DNA of 8,205 nt from Armatimonadota bacterium (GCA_003516955.1 DPBN01000178.1:1-8205); one strand, 5' to 3'; positions 1 to 7,178 are shown, numbered from the stretch's first letter. Numbers and translations: made by a program. The notes: generated by a model from the letters alone, not told the origin.

Positions 1-366
1 GAGTTGCCCGAGGGCTTCGAGCCGGTCATGGGCTACCTCAGCGTCACTCGGCCGGGCGTGGCCCGCGGCCCCCACGAGCACGTGGAGCAGTCGGACGGCT
101 TCGTCTTCCTCTCAGGGAGGTTCGAGCTCCACCTGTGGGAGAACCGCGAGGGGAATCCCGACCGGTACGAGGTTCACGCGGTCGGCGAGGACGCGCCCGT
201 GTTCGTCGTCGTGCCGCCGGGCGTGGTGCACGCCTACCGCAACGTGGGCGACTCGGACGCCTTCGTGCTGAACTTCCCGGACCGGCTCTACCGGGGGCCC
301 GGCAAGTCCGAACCCGTCGACGAGATCCGGCACGAGAACGACCCGCAATCGAGGTTCCGGCTGTGA
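1..366 (+). CDS. RmlC-like dTDP-4-dehydrorhamnose 3,5-epimerase family protein, 5'-truncated by the window
   Basis: The frame is open from base 1 and ends at TGA 364-366, giving 121 visible residues. The N-terminus, usually a few tens of residues in this family, lies off the left edge. The visible part reads as a cupin barrel of the RmlC superfamily. A VTRPGVARGPHEH segment sits where RmlC has its catalytic RG-x-H motif, followed by a turn resembling RmlC's 'R-x-G-x-P' (NREGNPDRY), a VPPGVVHAY strand (RmlC PPG-x-x-H) and an EIRHENDP tail. This pattern matches the short 'dTDP-4-dehydrorhamnose 3,5-epimerase family' variants rather than classical RmlC, because the usual GLHxQ is GPHEH. It probably epimerises a dTDP-4-keto-6-deoxyhexose in the cytosol. 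The next gene is rmlB and starts inside this stop codon, so the two are translationally coupled. The epimerase class is fairly sure; the exact substrate and product are inferred from context. Confidence 0.82.
   Translation, partial: ELPEGFEPVMGYLSVTRPGVARGPHEHVEQSDGFVFLSGRFELHLWENREGNPDRYEVHAVGEDAPVFVVVPPGVVHAYRNVGDSDAFVLNFPDRLYRGPGKSEPVDEIRHENDPQSRFRL
351..354 (+). promoter_or_regulatory. Ribosome binding site deciding the rmlB GTG start
   Basis: A GAGG lies 8 bases upstream of the GTG at 363. This favours that GTG over the in-frame GTG at 369 and ATG at 372. It also argues against an upstream start, which would run far into the epimerase gene. Confidence 0.55.
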
Positions 367-1391
367 GGGTGATGGTGACCGGAGGGGCCGGGTTCATCGG
401 CTCCCACTTCTGCAGGGTCTTCCGGCGGCGCTATCCCGAGGCCAGGCTCGTCGTTCTGGACGCCCTGACCTACGCGGGCAACTTGGCGAACCTCGAGGAC
501 TTCCGGGACGACCGCAACTTCGCCTTCCACCCGGGCAAAATCCAAGACCGAACCGTGGTTGAGGGCATCCTTCGCGCCGAGGGGATCACGCACATCGTCG
601 ACTTCGCCGCGGAGAGCCACAACGATCGGTCGATCCAGAGCAGCGCCGAGTTCATCGAGACGAACGTGCTCGGCGTCTACACGCTGTTGGAGGCGACCCG
701 CCGGTTCGGCGTGCAGAAGTACGTGCATGTCAGCACCGACGAGGTGTACGGCAGCATCGAGTCCGGGGACTTCACCGAGGAGAGCCCGCTCGAGCCCAAC
801 ACGCCGTACTCCGCCAGCAAGGCCGGCGGCGACCTTCTGGTGCGCGCCTACTGCAAGGCGTTCGGCGTGCCTGCGGTGATCACCCGCGGCGGCAACACCT
901 ACGGCCCCTACCAGTACCCGGAGAAGCTGATCCCGTTCTTCGCGACGCGCCTGTTGGAAGGCAAGAAGGTGCCGATCTACGGCGACGGAACGCAGGTTCG
1001 CGAATGGATCCACGCCGAGGACCACGCCTCGGGAGTGCTGAAGGTGCTGGAGGACGGCCAACCGGGCGAGGTCTACAACATCGGCGACGAGAACGAGCGG
1101 CAGAACCGCGAGGTGGTCTCCATCCTGCTGGACGAGACCGGCAGAGACTGGGACCTGGTCAAATCCATCCCAGACCCGCGGAAGAACGCCCACGACCGCC
1201 GCTACTCGATGTCCTCCGCGAAGCTGAGGAAACTGGGCTGGAAACCCGAGAAGAGCTTTGAGGAGGAGATTCGGAACACGGTGCGCTGGTACGCGGCCCG
1301 CCGGGACTGGTGGGAGCCGATCGTCCGCTCGGCGGACTATCAGGTGTTCGTCCGCGCCTATTACGGACCTACCTTGGGAGAGGATTTGTGA
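363..1391 (+). CDS. rmlB: dTDP-glucose 4,6-dehydratase
   Basis: This 342-residue extended short-chain dehydrogenase converts dTDP-glucose to dTDP-4-keto-6-deoxyglucose using bound NAD. Visible motifs are the Rossmann loop TGGAGFIG (residues 6-13), D33 at the end of the second strand, FAAESHNDRS (81-90), the catalytic STDEVYG (124-130, with T125, D126 and E127), and the YSASK active-site Tyr/Lys pair (Y149, K153). The substrate loop NTYGPYQYPEKLIP (178-191), REWIHAEDH (213-221) and HDRRY (277-281) follow. Length and motif order are those of RmlB. The loop at 175-178 reads RGGN where RmlB usually has a R-C/G-S-N type sequence, a mild deviation. Its GTG start overlaps the epimerase stop by 4 bases, and its own stop overlaps the rmlA start in the same way, so the three genes are one transcription unit. 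No rmlD follows. Confident on reaction; the final sugar is unknown. Confidence 0.93.
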   Translation: MRVMVTGGAGFIGSHFCRVFRRRYPEARLVVLDALTYAGNLANLEDFRDDRNFAFHPGKIQDRTVVEGILRAEGITHIVDFAAESHNDRSIQSSAEFIETNVLGVYTLLEATRRFGVQKYVHVSTDEVYGSIESGDFTEESPLEPNTPYSASKAGGDLLVRAYCKAFGVPAVITRGGNTYGPYQYPEKLIPFFATRLLEGKKVPIYGDGTQVREWIHAEDHASGVLKVLEDGQPGEVYNIGDENERQNREVVSILLDETGRDWDLVKSIPDPRKNAHDRRYSMSSAKLRKLGWKPEKSFEEEIRNTVRWYAARRDWWEPIVRSADYQVFVRAYYGPTLGEDL

Positions 1392-2452
1392 AGGCTCTGA
1401 TCCTTGCCGGCGGGAAGGGCACCCGCCTCCGGCCGATCACGTTCTCGATGGCCAAGCAGCTGGTGCCGGTGGCCAACAAGCCGGTGATCGAATACGGCAT
1501 CGAGTCGATCGTGAACGCCGGCATCCGCGACTTCGGGATCATCGTAGGGGACACGGCGAAGGAGGTGGAGGCCGCTCTCGGGGACGGCTCCCGATGGGGT
1601 GCGCGCTTCACCTTCATCCCGCAGCCGGAGCCTCTGGGTCTGGCGCACGCCGTCGCGACGGCCAAGGACTACCTCGGCGACGAGGAGTTCATCATGTACC
1701 TGGGCGACAACCTTATCAAGACCGACGTCGGAGAGTTCGTCCGGGAGTTCGAGCGCCATCGCCCGGCGGCGACCATCCTGCTCACGCCGGTGCCAAACCC
1801 CAGCGAGTTCGGCGTCGCGGAGATGGACGGCGAACGCGTGGTGCGCCTGGAGGAGAAGCCCAAGGAGCCGAAGTCGAACCTCGCCCTCGTCGGCGTCTAC
1901 CTGTTCGACAAGAGGATCCACGAGTCCATCAGCCGTCTGAAGCCCAGCTGGCGGGGGGAGTACGAGATCACGGACGCCATCCAGGGGCTCATCGAAGCCG
2001 GATGCGAGGTTCGGTCGCACGTCGTTCGTGGGTGGTGGAAGGACACCGGGACCGTCGAGGCGATGCTGGAGGCCAACCGACTGATCCTGGAGGATCTGGA
2101 GCCCCGGATCGAGGCGGACGTGGACGCCGAGAGCAGGATTGAGGGCCGAGTGACGCTGGGCGAGGGCACCGTCGTGGAGGGCAGCACCATCCGAGGGCCC
2201 GTCGCGATCGGCAAGGGCTGCAGCATCGTTGGCAGCTACGTTGGGCCGTTCACGTCGATCGCTGACAACGTGCAGCTCGTGGGCACGGAGATCGAGAACA
2301 GCATCGTTCTCCAGGATTCGCGCTTGTCGAGGGTGCCGTCTCGCATCGAGGGCTCACTGATCGGGCGGGGCGTCACGGTCGTTTGCCAAGGCAGGGTGCC
2401 ACGAAGCATCCAGATCGTGATGGGCGACTCCGGGTCGCTGTCTCTCCCCTAG
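1388..2452 (+). CDS. rmlA: Glucose-1-phosphate thymidylyltransferase, long form with C-terminal beta-helix
   Basis: This 354-residue enzyme makes dTDP-glucose from dTTP and glucose-1-phosphate, the entry step for the RmlB product. The N-terminal nucleotidyltransferase domain shows LAGGKGTRLRPIT (residues 6-18), KQLVPVANKP (23-32), the metal-binding LGDN (105-108, D107), EEKP (155-158), GEYEITDAIQ (190-199) and WWKDTGT (216-222, D219). Residues about 245-335 are hexapeptide-like strands (for example the stretch around EGRVTLGEGTVVEG), predicted as a left-handed beta-helix. That makes it the roughly 355-residue 'long' or StrD-type form rather than the roughly 290-residue E. coli-type RmlA. The GTG start is in a GTGA overlap with the rmlB stop, and GGGAGAGGA at 1376-1384 serves as Shine-Dalgarno. 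A related sugar-phosphate nucleotidylyltransferase using another nucleotide is possible, but adjacency to rmlB favours dTTP. Confidence 0.9.
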   Translation: MKALILAGGKGTRLRPITFSMAKQLVPVANKPVIEYGIESIVNAGIRDFGIIVGDTAKEVEAALGDGSRWGARFTFIPQPEPLGLAHAVATAKDYLGDEEFIMYLGDNLIKTDVGEFVREFERHRPAATILLTPVPNPSEFGVAEMDGERVVRLEEKPKEPKSNLALVGVYLFDKRIHESISRLKPSWRGEYEITDAIQGLIEAGCEVRSHVVRGWWKDTGTVEAMLEANRLILEDLEPRIEADVDAESRIEGRVTLGEGTVVEGSTIRGPVAIGKGCSIVGSYVGPFTSIADNVQLVGTEIENSIVLQDSRLSRVPSRIEGSLIGRGVTVVCQGRVPRSIQIVMGDSGSLSLP

Positions 2453-2465
2453 GTTTCGCGGAAAC
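2453..2465 (+). repeat. Small inverted repeat between rmlA and ugd
   Basis: GTTTC-GCG-GAAAC forms a 5-bp stem with a 3-base loop. It begins on the base after the rmlA TAG and stops just before the ugd Shine-Dalgarno (AGAAGGA, 2467-2473). No T-run follows, so it is not a standard terminator. It could mark RNA processing or be chance; only the symmetry itself is certain. Confidence 0.3.
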
Positions 2466-2485
2466 GAGAAGGAACAGAACTTGAA

Positions 2486-3781
2486 ATGAAAGTAGCCGTA
2501 GTCGGAACCGGATACGTGGGGCTGGTCACGGGCGTCGTGCTCGCCGAACTGGGCAACGACGTGATCTGCGTCGACAACGACCCCGCGAAGGTCGAGAAGC
2601 TGCGCCAGGGCATCCCGCCCATCTACGAGCCCGGCGTCGAGGAGATGCTGCGCCGCGGTCTGGCCGATGGTCACCTGCGCATCAGCGACTCCGTAGCCGA
2701 GGCCACGCGGGCCAGCGAAGTGGTCTTCATCGCGGTGGGGACGCCGCCTGGACCGGACGGTACGCCGGACCTCACCGCCGTCCGGGCCGTCGCGCACGAG
2801 ATCGGCAAGGCCATCGACCACTACGTGGTCGTCGTCAACAAGTCCACGGTGCCGGTCGGCAGCGGGGACATGGTCGAGGAGATCATCCGCTCACACGGCG
2901 TCCCGCCCGAGCTGTTCGACGTGGTCAGCAACCCCGAGTTCCTCCGCGAGGGCAGCGCCATCCACGACACGCTCGAGCCCGACCGTATCGTGATCGGCGC
3001 CAAGAAGCGAGAGGCCGCCGTCAAGCTGGTCGAGCTGTACGCCCCTCTCGAGCGGCCGATGCTGATCACCGACCTGAACAGCGCCGAACTGATCAAGTAC
3101 GCCAGCAACAGCTTCCTGGCGATGAAGATCAGCTTCATCAATGCGATCAGCCGCATCTGCGAGCTTTGCGGGGCGAACGTGCAGGATGTCGCCAAAGGCA
3201 TGGGCACGGACTCCAGGATCGGCCCGCAGTTCCTGCAGGCGGGTCTCGGGTGGGGAGGAAGCTGCTTCCCGAAGGACGTGGAAGGCCTCGTCAAGGTCGC
3301 CGAGCAGCTGGGCTACGACTTCGAACTGCTGAAGGCGACGCAGAGGATCAACGAGGAGCAGACCCTCCACTTCATCCAGCGGATCGAGGAGCGCCTCGGC
3401 GGTTTCGAAGGGAAGAACGTGGGCATTCTCGGCCTCGCCTTCAAGCCGAACACGGACGACATCCGAGACGCCAAGTCCCTGATCATCTTGGACCATCTCC
3501 TCCGCAAGGGCGCCAAGGTGCGAGCCTACGATCCGGTGGCCTGGCAGAACGTCAAGCGCCTGTTCCCGCAGGTGGACTACGTGCTCAGCGCGTACGACGT
3601 CGGTGTGGACGCGGACGCGGTGGTCCTGGTCACCGAGTGGAACGAGTTTCGGCAGATGGACCTCGAGCGCCTTGGGAGCGCGATGCGCCAGCGCATCCTG
3701 TTCGACGGCCGGCTGGTGATCCGGAAGGAGGCCGCCTGCAAGGCCGGGTTCGAGCTCCATCGGGTCGGTTCCAGGTCCTAG
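2486..3781 (+). CDS. ugd: UDP-glucose 6-dehydrogenase
   Basis: This 431-residue enzyme oxidises UDP-glucose to UDP-glucuronate in two NAD-dependent steps. The N-terminal NAD domain has VGTGYVGLVTG (residues 6-16) with the acidic D30 after the second strand, and VGTPPGPDG (84-92). KSTVPVG (119-125) and NPEFLREGSAIHD (149-161) follow. The middle domain carries LIKYASN (202-208, with K204 and N208) and the catalytic cysteine motif GGSCFPKD (257-264, C260 and D264). The C-terminal UDP-binding domain shows GLAFKPNTDD (316-325) and RAYDPVA (346-352). The length is typical of bacterial Ugd/TuaD. It starts at ATG 33 bases after rmlA, behind AGAAGGA. UDP-glucuronate is a common precursor for acidic capsular or exopolysaccharides, so its presence here suggests the glycan contains a uronic acid or a sugar derived from it; that is inference. 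A GDP-mannose dehydrogenase is the main alternative family but less likely. Confidence 0.94.
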   Translation: MKVAVVGTGYVGLVTGVVLAELGNDVICVDNDPAKVEKLRQGIPPIYEPGVEEMLRRGLADGHLRISDSVAEATRASEVVFIAVGTPPGPDGTPDLTAVRAVAHEIGKAIDHYVVVVNKSTVPVGSGDMVEEIIRSHGVPPELFDVVSNPEFLREGSAIHDTLEPDRIVIGAKKREAAVKLVELYAPLERPMLITDLNSAELIKYASNSFLAMKISFINAISRICELCGANVQDVAKGMGTDSRIGPQFLQAGLGWGGSCFPKDVEGLVKVAEQLGYDFELLKATQRINEEQTLHFIQRIEERLGGFEGKNVGILGLAFKPNTDDIRDAKSLIILDHLLRKGAKVRAYDPVAWQNVKRLFPQVDYVLSAYDVGVDADAVVLVTEWNEFRQMDLERLGSAMRQRILFDGRLVIRKEAACKAGFELHRVGSRS

Positions 3782-3784
3782 GAG
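3780..3784 (+). promoter_or_regulatory. Ribosome binding site deciding the TTG start of the glycosyltransferase
   Basis: AGGAG overlaps the ugd stop codon (TAG 3779-3781) and lies 7 bases before the TTG at 3792. This supports TTG as the start, since the first residues (MRVLLVHASYRYRGGED) already match the expected N-terminal strand of GT-B enzymes. Confidence 0.55.
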
Positions 3785-3791
3785 CTCGCCG

Positions 3792-4952
3792 TTGAGGGTC
3801 CTCCTCGTTCACGCGTCCTATCGGTACCGTGGCGGGGAGGACGTGGCCTTCGAGAGCGAGGCGGCGCTCTTGGAGGCGTCCGGGCACAGCGTTCGGACCC
3901 TGCGCTTCGACAACGCCGATCTGCCGAGCAACCCCCTGGCCGCCGCCGTCCGGACGGTGAGGAATCCGGAGGCAGCCGCCCGCGTGGGGCAAGCCGCCGG
4001 GGAGTTCGAAGCGGAGGTGGTTCACTTTCACAACACGTTTCCGCTCGTGTCCCCGGCGGCCTACGGCGCCGCGAAGCGGACCGGGGCGGCCGTGGTCCAG
4101 ACGCTGCACAACTACCGCCTGGCGTGCGTCAACGCGCTGTTGTTCCGATCGGGGAGAGTCTGCACGGACTGCGTCGGCCGAAGCCCTTGGCCGGGCGCTT
4201 GGCGGCGCTGCTATCGCGGAAGCCTCGGGGCGTCCTCGACGGTGGCGCTGATGCTGGCCTACCACCGACGCACGGGAACGTGGCGGCGCGATGTGGATCT
4301 GTACCTGGCCGTCTCCGGTTTCGTGCGGTCCGTCGTGGTGGCCGCACGCCTTCCGGAGGACCGGGTGAGAGTCAAGCCCAACTTCCTTTCTCCCGATCCC
4401 GGACTCGGCGCGCCCCAACGGCATGGCGTGGCCTTCGTCGGGAGGCTGTCCGAGGAAAAGGGGATTTTGACCGTGCTCAAGGCTTGGGCTCGCCATTCGG
4501 AGCTGCCCCCTCTCTTCGTGGCGGGGGACGGCCCGTGCCGAGACGCCGTCGAGAAGGCGGCCGCCGCGGGCCGGGTGGGCTTTCTCGGAGCGATGTCCAG
4601 GGAAGCCGCCTTGCGGCTGGTGGGCGAGTGCGAGGTCTCCCTCCAGCCCAGTCTTTGCCCGGATGCGATGCCCATGACCCTCGTAGAGGCCTACGCCAAG
4701 GGAACGCCGGTCGTCGCCTCGAACGTGGAGAGCCTCGCGTCGCTGGTTCGCAGCGGTCTCACCGGCGAGGTGTTCTCTGCGGGCGATCCAGACCAACTCG
4801 CGGAAGCCGTGGTTCGAGTGACGCGCAGAGGCGACTGGCTGGCGCTCTCGCGGGCCGCACGTGCGGAGTACGAGCGCCTCTACAGCGCGGAGAGCGCGAA
4901 GCGGAACCTGGAGGAGGCCTACCAGTGGGCTATCCTCCACCGACAACCGTGA
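3792..4952 (+). CDS. GT4-type glycosyltransferase (GT-B fold)
   Basis: This 386-residue cytosolic glycosyltransferase probably transfers a sugar from an activated donor to a growing glycan. The N-terminal half has RGGEDVAFESEAALL (residues 13-27), a GT4 hallmark of this subfamily, then VVHFHNTFP (76-84) and TLHNYRL (104-110). The C-terminal donor half shows FVGRLSEEKGI (215-225), VAGDGP (243-248) and the donor site LCPDAMPMTLVEAYAKGTPV (288-307). The first acid of the usual E-x7-E pair is D291, paired with E299. Four cysteines lie close together (C112, C124, C127, C140, with a CxxC at 124-127), which may be a structural site. No signal peptide or membrane segment is evident. It begins 10 bases after ugd and closes the sugar-nucleotide operon in this window. 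The 3' end overlaps the convergent glycosyltransferase gene by 23 bases. Donor and acceptor cannot be read from sequence. Confidence 0.88.
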   Translation: MRVLLVHASYRYRGGEDVAFESEAALLEASGHSVRTLRFDNADLPSNPLAAAVRTVRNPEAAARVGQAAGEFEAEVVHFHNTFPLVSPAAYGAAKRTGAAVVQTLHNYRLACVNALLFRSGRVCTDCVGRSPWPGAWRRCYRGSLGASSTVALMLAYHRRTGTWRRDVDLYLAVSGFVRSVVVAARLPEDRVRVKPNFLSPDPGLGAPQRHGVAFVGRLSEEKGILTVLKAWARHSELPPLFVAGDGPCRDAVEKAAAAGRVGFLGAMSREAALRLVGECEVSLQPSLCPDAMPMTLVEAYAKGTPVVASNVESLASLVRSGLTGEVFSAGDPDQLAEAVVRVTRRGDWLALSRAARAEYERLYSAESAKRNLEEAYQWAILHRQP

Positions 4953-6045
4953 GGATCTCCCCGGAGATCGCTTCCGCCACCCGGGAGATTGGCCAAACCC
5001 GGCTTGGGTCGGCCATGGGGAGGGTTCCGCGCACGGCGCGCTCCAGCGCGTCCTCGATGGAGCGGTCGTCGGTGGGGTCGAACACCGCTTCGGGGGCGAC
5101 CAGTTCCGGCGCGCAACCTGCGAACTTCGAGCAAGCTGCAGGCAGGCCGCAGAGGATCGCCTCGTTGACCGCCAAGCCCCACACGTCCTCCAAGGTGGGG
5201 AAGAGGAAGGCGTCGCAAGAGCGATACAATCCCGGCATGGACTCCGGAGGCACGGAGCCCACGAAGTGCACCAGGGCCTCCCGGCCGCGCTGGATGCTCT
5301 GAACCAGCCGCTCGCGCTCAGGGCCGGAACCGGCCAGGACGAGAGAAAACCGGTGCCCCCGATCCCACAGGCGGTGCGCGGCGCCGAGCAGCTGGCTTAG
5401 CCCTTTGCGGGGAATGAGCTGACCCACGGTCAGGATGGCGGGCCTTGGCTCGAACGAATGCGAAGGCTCGGTTGGCTCCAAAAAGGCGCCTTCGTCCACC
5501 GTGTTCTGGATCGTCAGAATGTGCTCGGCTGCAACGCCGAGGGAGCGCAGGTACTCCGTGGAGGTCTGGCCATAGCTGATCCAACGTGGGTTGAACCGAA
5601 CGACCGCGCGGCGGATCGCTCGCCGCAGGGGACCGATCTCTCTCTCGGTGTGCAGGGTTCCACCCCACCAAACCCACACGAGCTTTCTGGCCAGACGACC
5701 GTAGAGGAGGGCACTGAGGGAGCGGAAGCCCATCTCTGCCGTCACCACCGCGTCCGGGCGGAGCTTGGCCAGGCTGAGAACCAGCGCTGGATTCAGGTGG
5801 ATCCGTTGCCGGTCGATCGTTGCCCCGGCGCGTCTGCGGGGCGCCGACAGCTGCAGCCCCCGCGCCGGATGGACTTGGAAGAAGCGGCCGTGTTCGCTGA
5901 GGCGCCGCCAATCAGGTCGGTTGGACTCGAATCCGGTTAGGAGGACGTGCAGGTCGAGGCGCTCCCCGAGGCGCTCGAAGAGGGGCCGTCGATAAGGGGC
6001 GACCATGTTGGTGAGGATCGCCAACTTCGCTCGGTCAGTAGGCAC
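4930..6045 (-). CDS. GT4-type glycosyltransferase (GT-B fold), second
   Basis: This 371-residue protein is a second predicted GT-B glycosyltransferase, not closely similar to its convergent neighbour. The N-terminus LAILTNMVAPYRRPLFERL (residues 8-26) is the acceptor-domain start of a well-populated GT4 subfamily. VWWGGTLHTE (125-134), RWISYGQTSTEYLRSLGV (154-171) and IQNTVD (179-184) are further subfamily signatures. The donor domain shows TVGQLIPRKG (206-215), LAGSGPER (237-244) and FPTLEDVWGLAVNEAILCGL (282-301), where D287/E295 fill the E-x7-E positions. The GTG start at 6045 has GGAGG 6 bases upstream and lies 11 bases inside the end of the URO-D family gene, so the two are probably co-translated. 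The stop falls inside the last codons of the convergent glycosyltransferase. Donor and acceptor are unknown; a role in the same surface glycan as the left-hand operon is inference from proximity. Confidence 0.87.
   Translation of the reverse strand: MPTDRAKLAILTNMVAPYRRPLFERLGERLDLHVLLTGFESNRPDWRRLSEHGRFFQVHPARGLQLSAPRRRAGATIDRQRIHLNPALVLSLAKLRPDAVVTAEMGFRSLSALLYGRLARKLVWVWWGGTLHTEREIGPLRRAIRRAVVRFNPRWISYGQTSTEYLRSLGVAAEHILTIQNTVDEGAFLEPTEPSHSFEPRPAILTVGQLIPRKGLSQLLGAAHRLWDRGHRFSLVLAGSGPERERLVQSIQRGREALVHFVGSVPPESMPGLYRSCDAFLFPTLEDVWGLAVNEAILCGLPAACSKFAGCAPELVAPEAVFDPTDDRSIEDALERAVRGTLPMADPSRVWPISRVAEAISGEILTVVGGG
4954..4969. repeat. Inverted repeat at the convergent operon junction
   Basis: GATCTC-CCCG-GAGATC forms a 6-bp stem with a 4-base loop. 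It begins one base after the TGA of the plus-strand glycosyltransferase and lies within the last codons of the minus-strand one. No T-run follows on either strand, so a Rho-independent terminator is not supported. It may weakly stabilise the plus-strand mRNA end, or be a by-product of coding. Confidence 0.35.
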
Positions 6046-7150
6046 CGTACTCCTCCGCCGCGTCGAGGAACGCCAGGTAGTTCTCTTCGGTCCGCCTCGG
6101 CAACGGAATCCCGATCGGTGCCGCCGTCGGCATGAGGACGTAGCCGTAGCCAGCCTTCGCTTGCTCCATGCACCGGCGCACCGCTGCCCGCACCTCGGCC
6201 GGCTCCGACATCTCCAGAAGCCGGAGCTCCAGGTTGCCGAAGAGGCACATCCGGTGCCCCACGCGCCGCTTGACCTCTTCCAGCGCGACGTCTCCGTCCG
6301 GCGGTGGCTCGCAGGGATCGAGGGCGTCGGCGCCCGTGTCGGCGATGGCTTCGAGCACCCTGCCGATGCGTCCGTGGCAGTGGAGCCTGGCCTTCGACCC
6401 TGCGGCGTGGATCGGGTCGACCAGTTCGCTGTCCGGTCTCGTGACCAACTCTCGGAATCGCGAGGGGGGCAGGTACGGGGGCGTTGCGTACTCCGGGCCG
6501 CAGATCCGGTACAGGTCCACCACCTCGTCCTGAAGCATGCGGCGAACGTTCTCCAGGTTCCGCTCGTGCAGGATCCGCAGGGTCCGCTCGAAGTGCTCCG
6601 GCTCGGTCGTAGCCCAGACCGTGAAGTCGCCGAACTCCATCAGCTCGGCGGCGAGCAGCAGGCCGTCGACCAGGGAGGTCATCACGATGCCGCGCTCGCC
6701 GACCTCGGCTCTCACCCGGCGAACTTCGGAGAAGTCGTACCGCAGCGGGACGTACGGGACGCTGAGAGCGCGGTCGACGTCCTCGGGCGTCTTGCACCAG
6801 TGCTCGGTCGTCCAGCTTGTCACCACGCCCTGGATGGTCTCAACCGTGCTTGTGAGTTCGCCGAGGGGCGTGTGGAGGATGCGCCGCACGATCCGACGCC
6901 CATCCTCGGTCCGCTCCTCAACCTCCATCTCGACCGGGTGGGCGCTGCAGAGGAACGTCTCGTTGCTCGATGGTTCCACCATCGCCACGCAGTCCGACTT
7001 CGCGCGGACCGCGTCCATCAGGCGCCGATACGAGGGTTCGCGATTTTCGAAGGCCTTCGAGTTGAACCCGACCAGCTCGTAGGTGGACACGGGCACACGG
7101 TCCGTCGGCTCCCGCAGGAGCGCTCTTTGGAGTCTCTCGCGACTGGTCAT
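6035..7150 (-). CDS. URO-D family protein (methyltransferase-type, not HemE)
   Basis: This 371-residue protein belongs to the uroporphyrinogen decarboxylase superfamily, a TIM-barrel family that also includes corrinoid methyltransferases such as MtaA and MtbA. It opens with MTSRERLQRALLREPTDRVP (residues 1-20), the usual start of this group. TPLGELTSTVETIQG (94-108), TEHWCKTPEDVDRAL (115-129), CGPEYATPPYLPP (217-229), ARLHCHGRIGRVLEAIADTG (254-273) and DALDPCEPPPDGD (275-287) follow. The HemE substrate motif near the N-terminus is absent, so haem synthesis is unlikely. MtaA-type enzymes bind zinc through H-x-C and a later Cys; here the equivalent site reads H257-C258-H259-G, and the C-terminal region around PTAAPIGIPLPRRTEENY has no cysteine. 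The metal site is therefore altered or absent. ATG at 7150 has GAGG 7 bases upstream. It is the first gene of a two-gene operon with the glycosyltransferase downstream. The substrate is unknown. Confidence 0.85.
   Translation of the reverse strand: MTSRERLQRALLREPTDRVPVSTYELVGFNSKAFENREPSYRRLMDAVRAKSDCVAMVEPSSNETFLCSAHPVEMEVEERTEDGRRIVRRILHTPLGELTSTVETIQGVVTSWTTEHWCKTPEDVDRALSVPYVPLRYDFSEVRRVRAEVGERGIVMTSLVDGLLLAAELMEFGDFTVWATTEPEHFERTLRILHERNLENVRRMLQDEVVDLYRICGPEYATPPYLPPSRFRELVTRPDSELVDPIHAAGSKARLHCHGRIGRVLEAIADTGADALDPCEPPPDGDVALEEVKRRVGHRMCLFGNLELRLLEMSEPAEVRAAVRRCMEQAKAGYGYVLMPTAAPIGIPLPRRTEENYLAFLDAAEEYGAY
6052..6056 (-). promoter_or_regulatory. Ribosome binding site deciding the GTG start of the minus-strand glycosyltransferase
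   Basis: On the minus strand GGAGG lies within the URO-D family coding sequence, 6 bases before the GTG at 6045. It supports an overlapping start and translational coupling of the two genes. Confidence 0.55.
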
Positions 7151-7161
7151 CGGCGTGCCTC

Positions 7162-7167
7162 ATTATC
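7162..7167 (-). promoter_or_regulatory. Candidate -10 box for the URO-D family operon
   Basis: Read on the minus strand this is GATAAT, five of six matches to TATAAT, in an otherwise GC-rich 50-base gap. No -35 is recognisable. Transcription from it would start about 5-6 bases before the ATG at 7150, leaving out the GAGG at 7158-7161 and giving a nearly leaderless message. If the GAGG is used, the real promoter lies further upstream. Confidence 0.35.
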
Positions 7168-7178
7168 CTCCCCGGTGG

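Noticed and set aside
135..362. Upstream extension of the rmlB frame to an ATG at 135
   Set aside because: The added residues are Arg-rich, overlap the epimerase coding sequence, and precede the Rossmann motif that should be at the N-terminus. The GTG at 363 has its own GAGG site.
288..4946. Long open frames on the minus strand opposite the sugar operon (for example 288-1193, 2891-3760 and 3630-4946)
   Set aside because: They lie opposite well-recognised genes, their translations are rich in Arg, Ala, Gly and Pro or lack any family motif, and such frames are expected in high-GC DNA.
4124..5302. A 392-codon plus-strand frame spanning the junction of the two glycosyltransferases
   Set aside because: It overlaps both genes in another frame, has low-complexity composition and no recognisable domain.
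6035..7150. Naming the URO-D family gene hemE
   Set aside because: The N-terminal HemE arginine-rich substrate motif is missing, and the protein resembles the methyltransferase-like branch instead.
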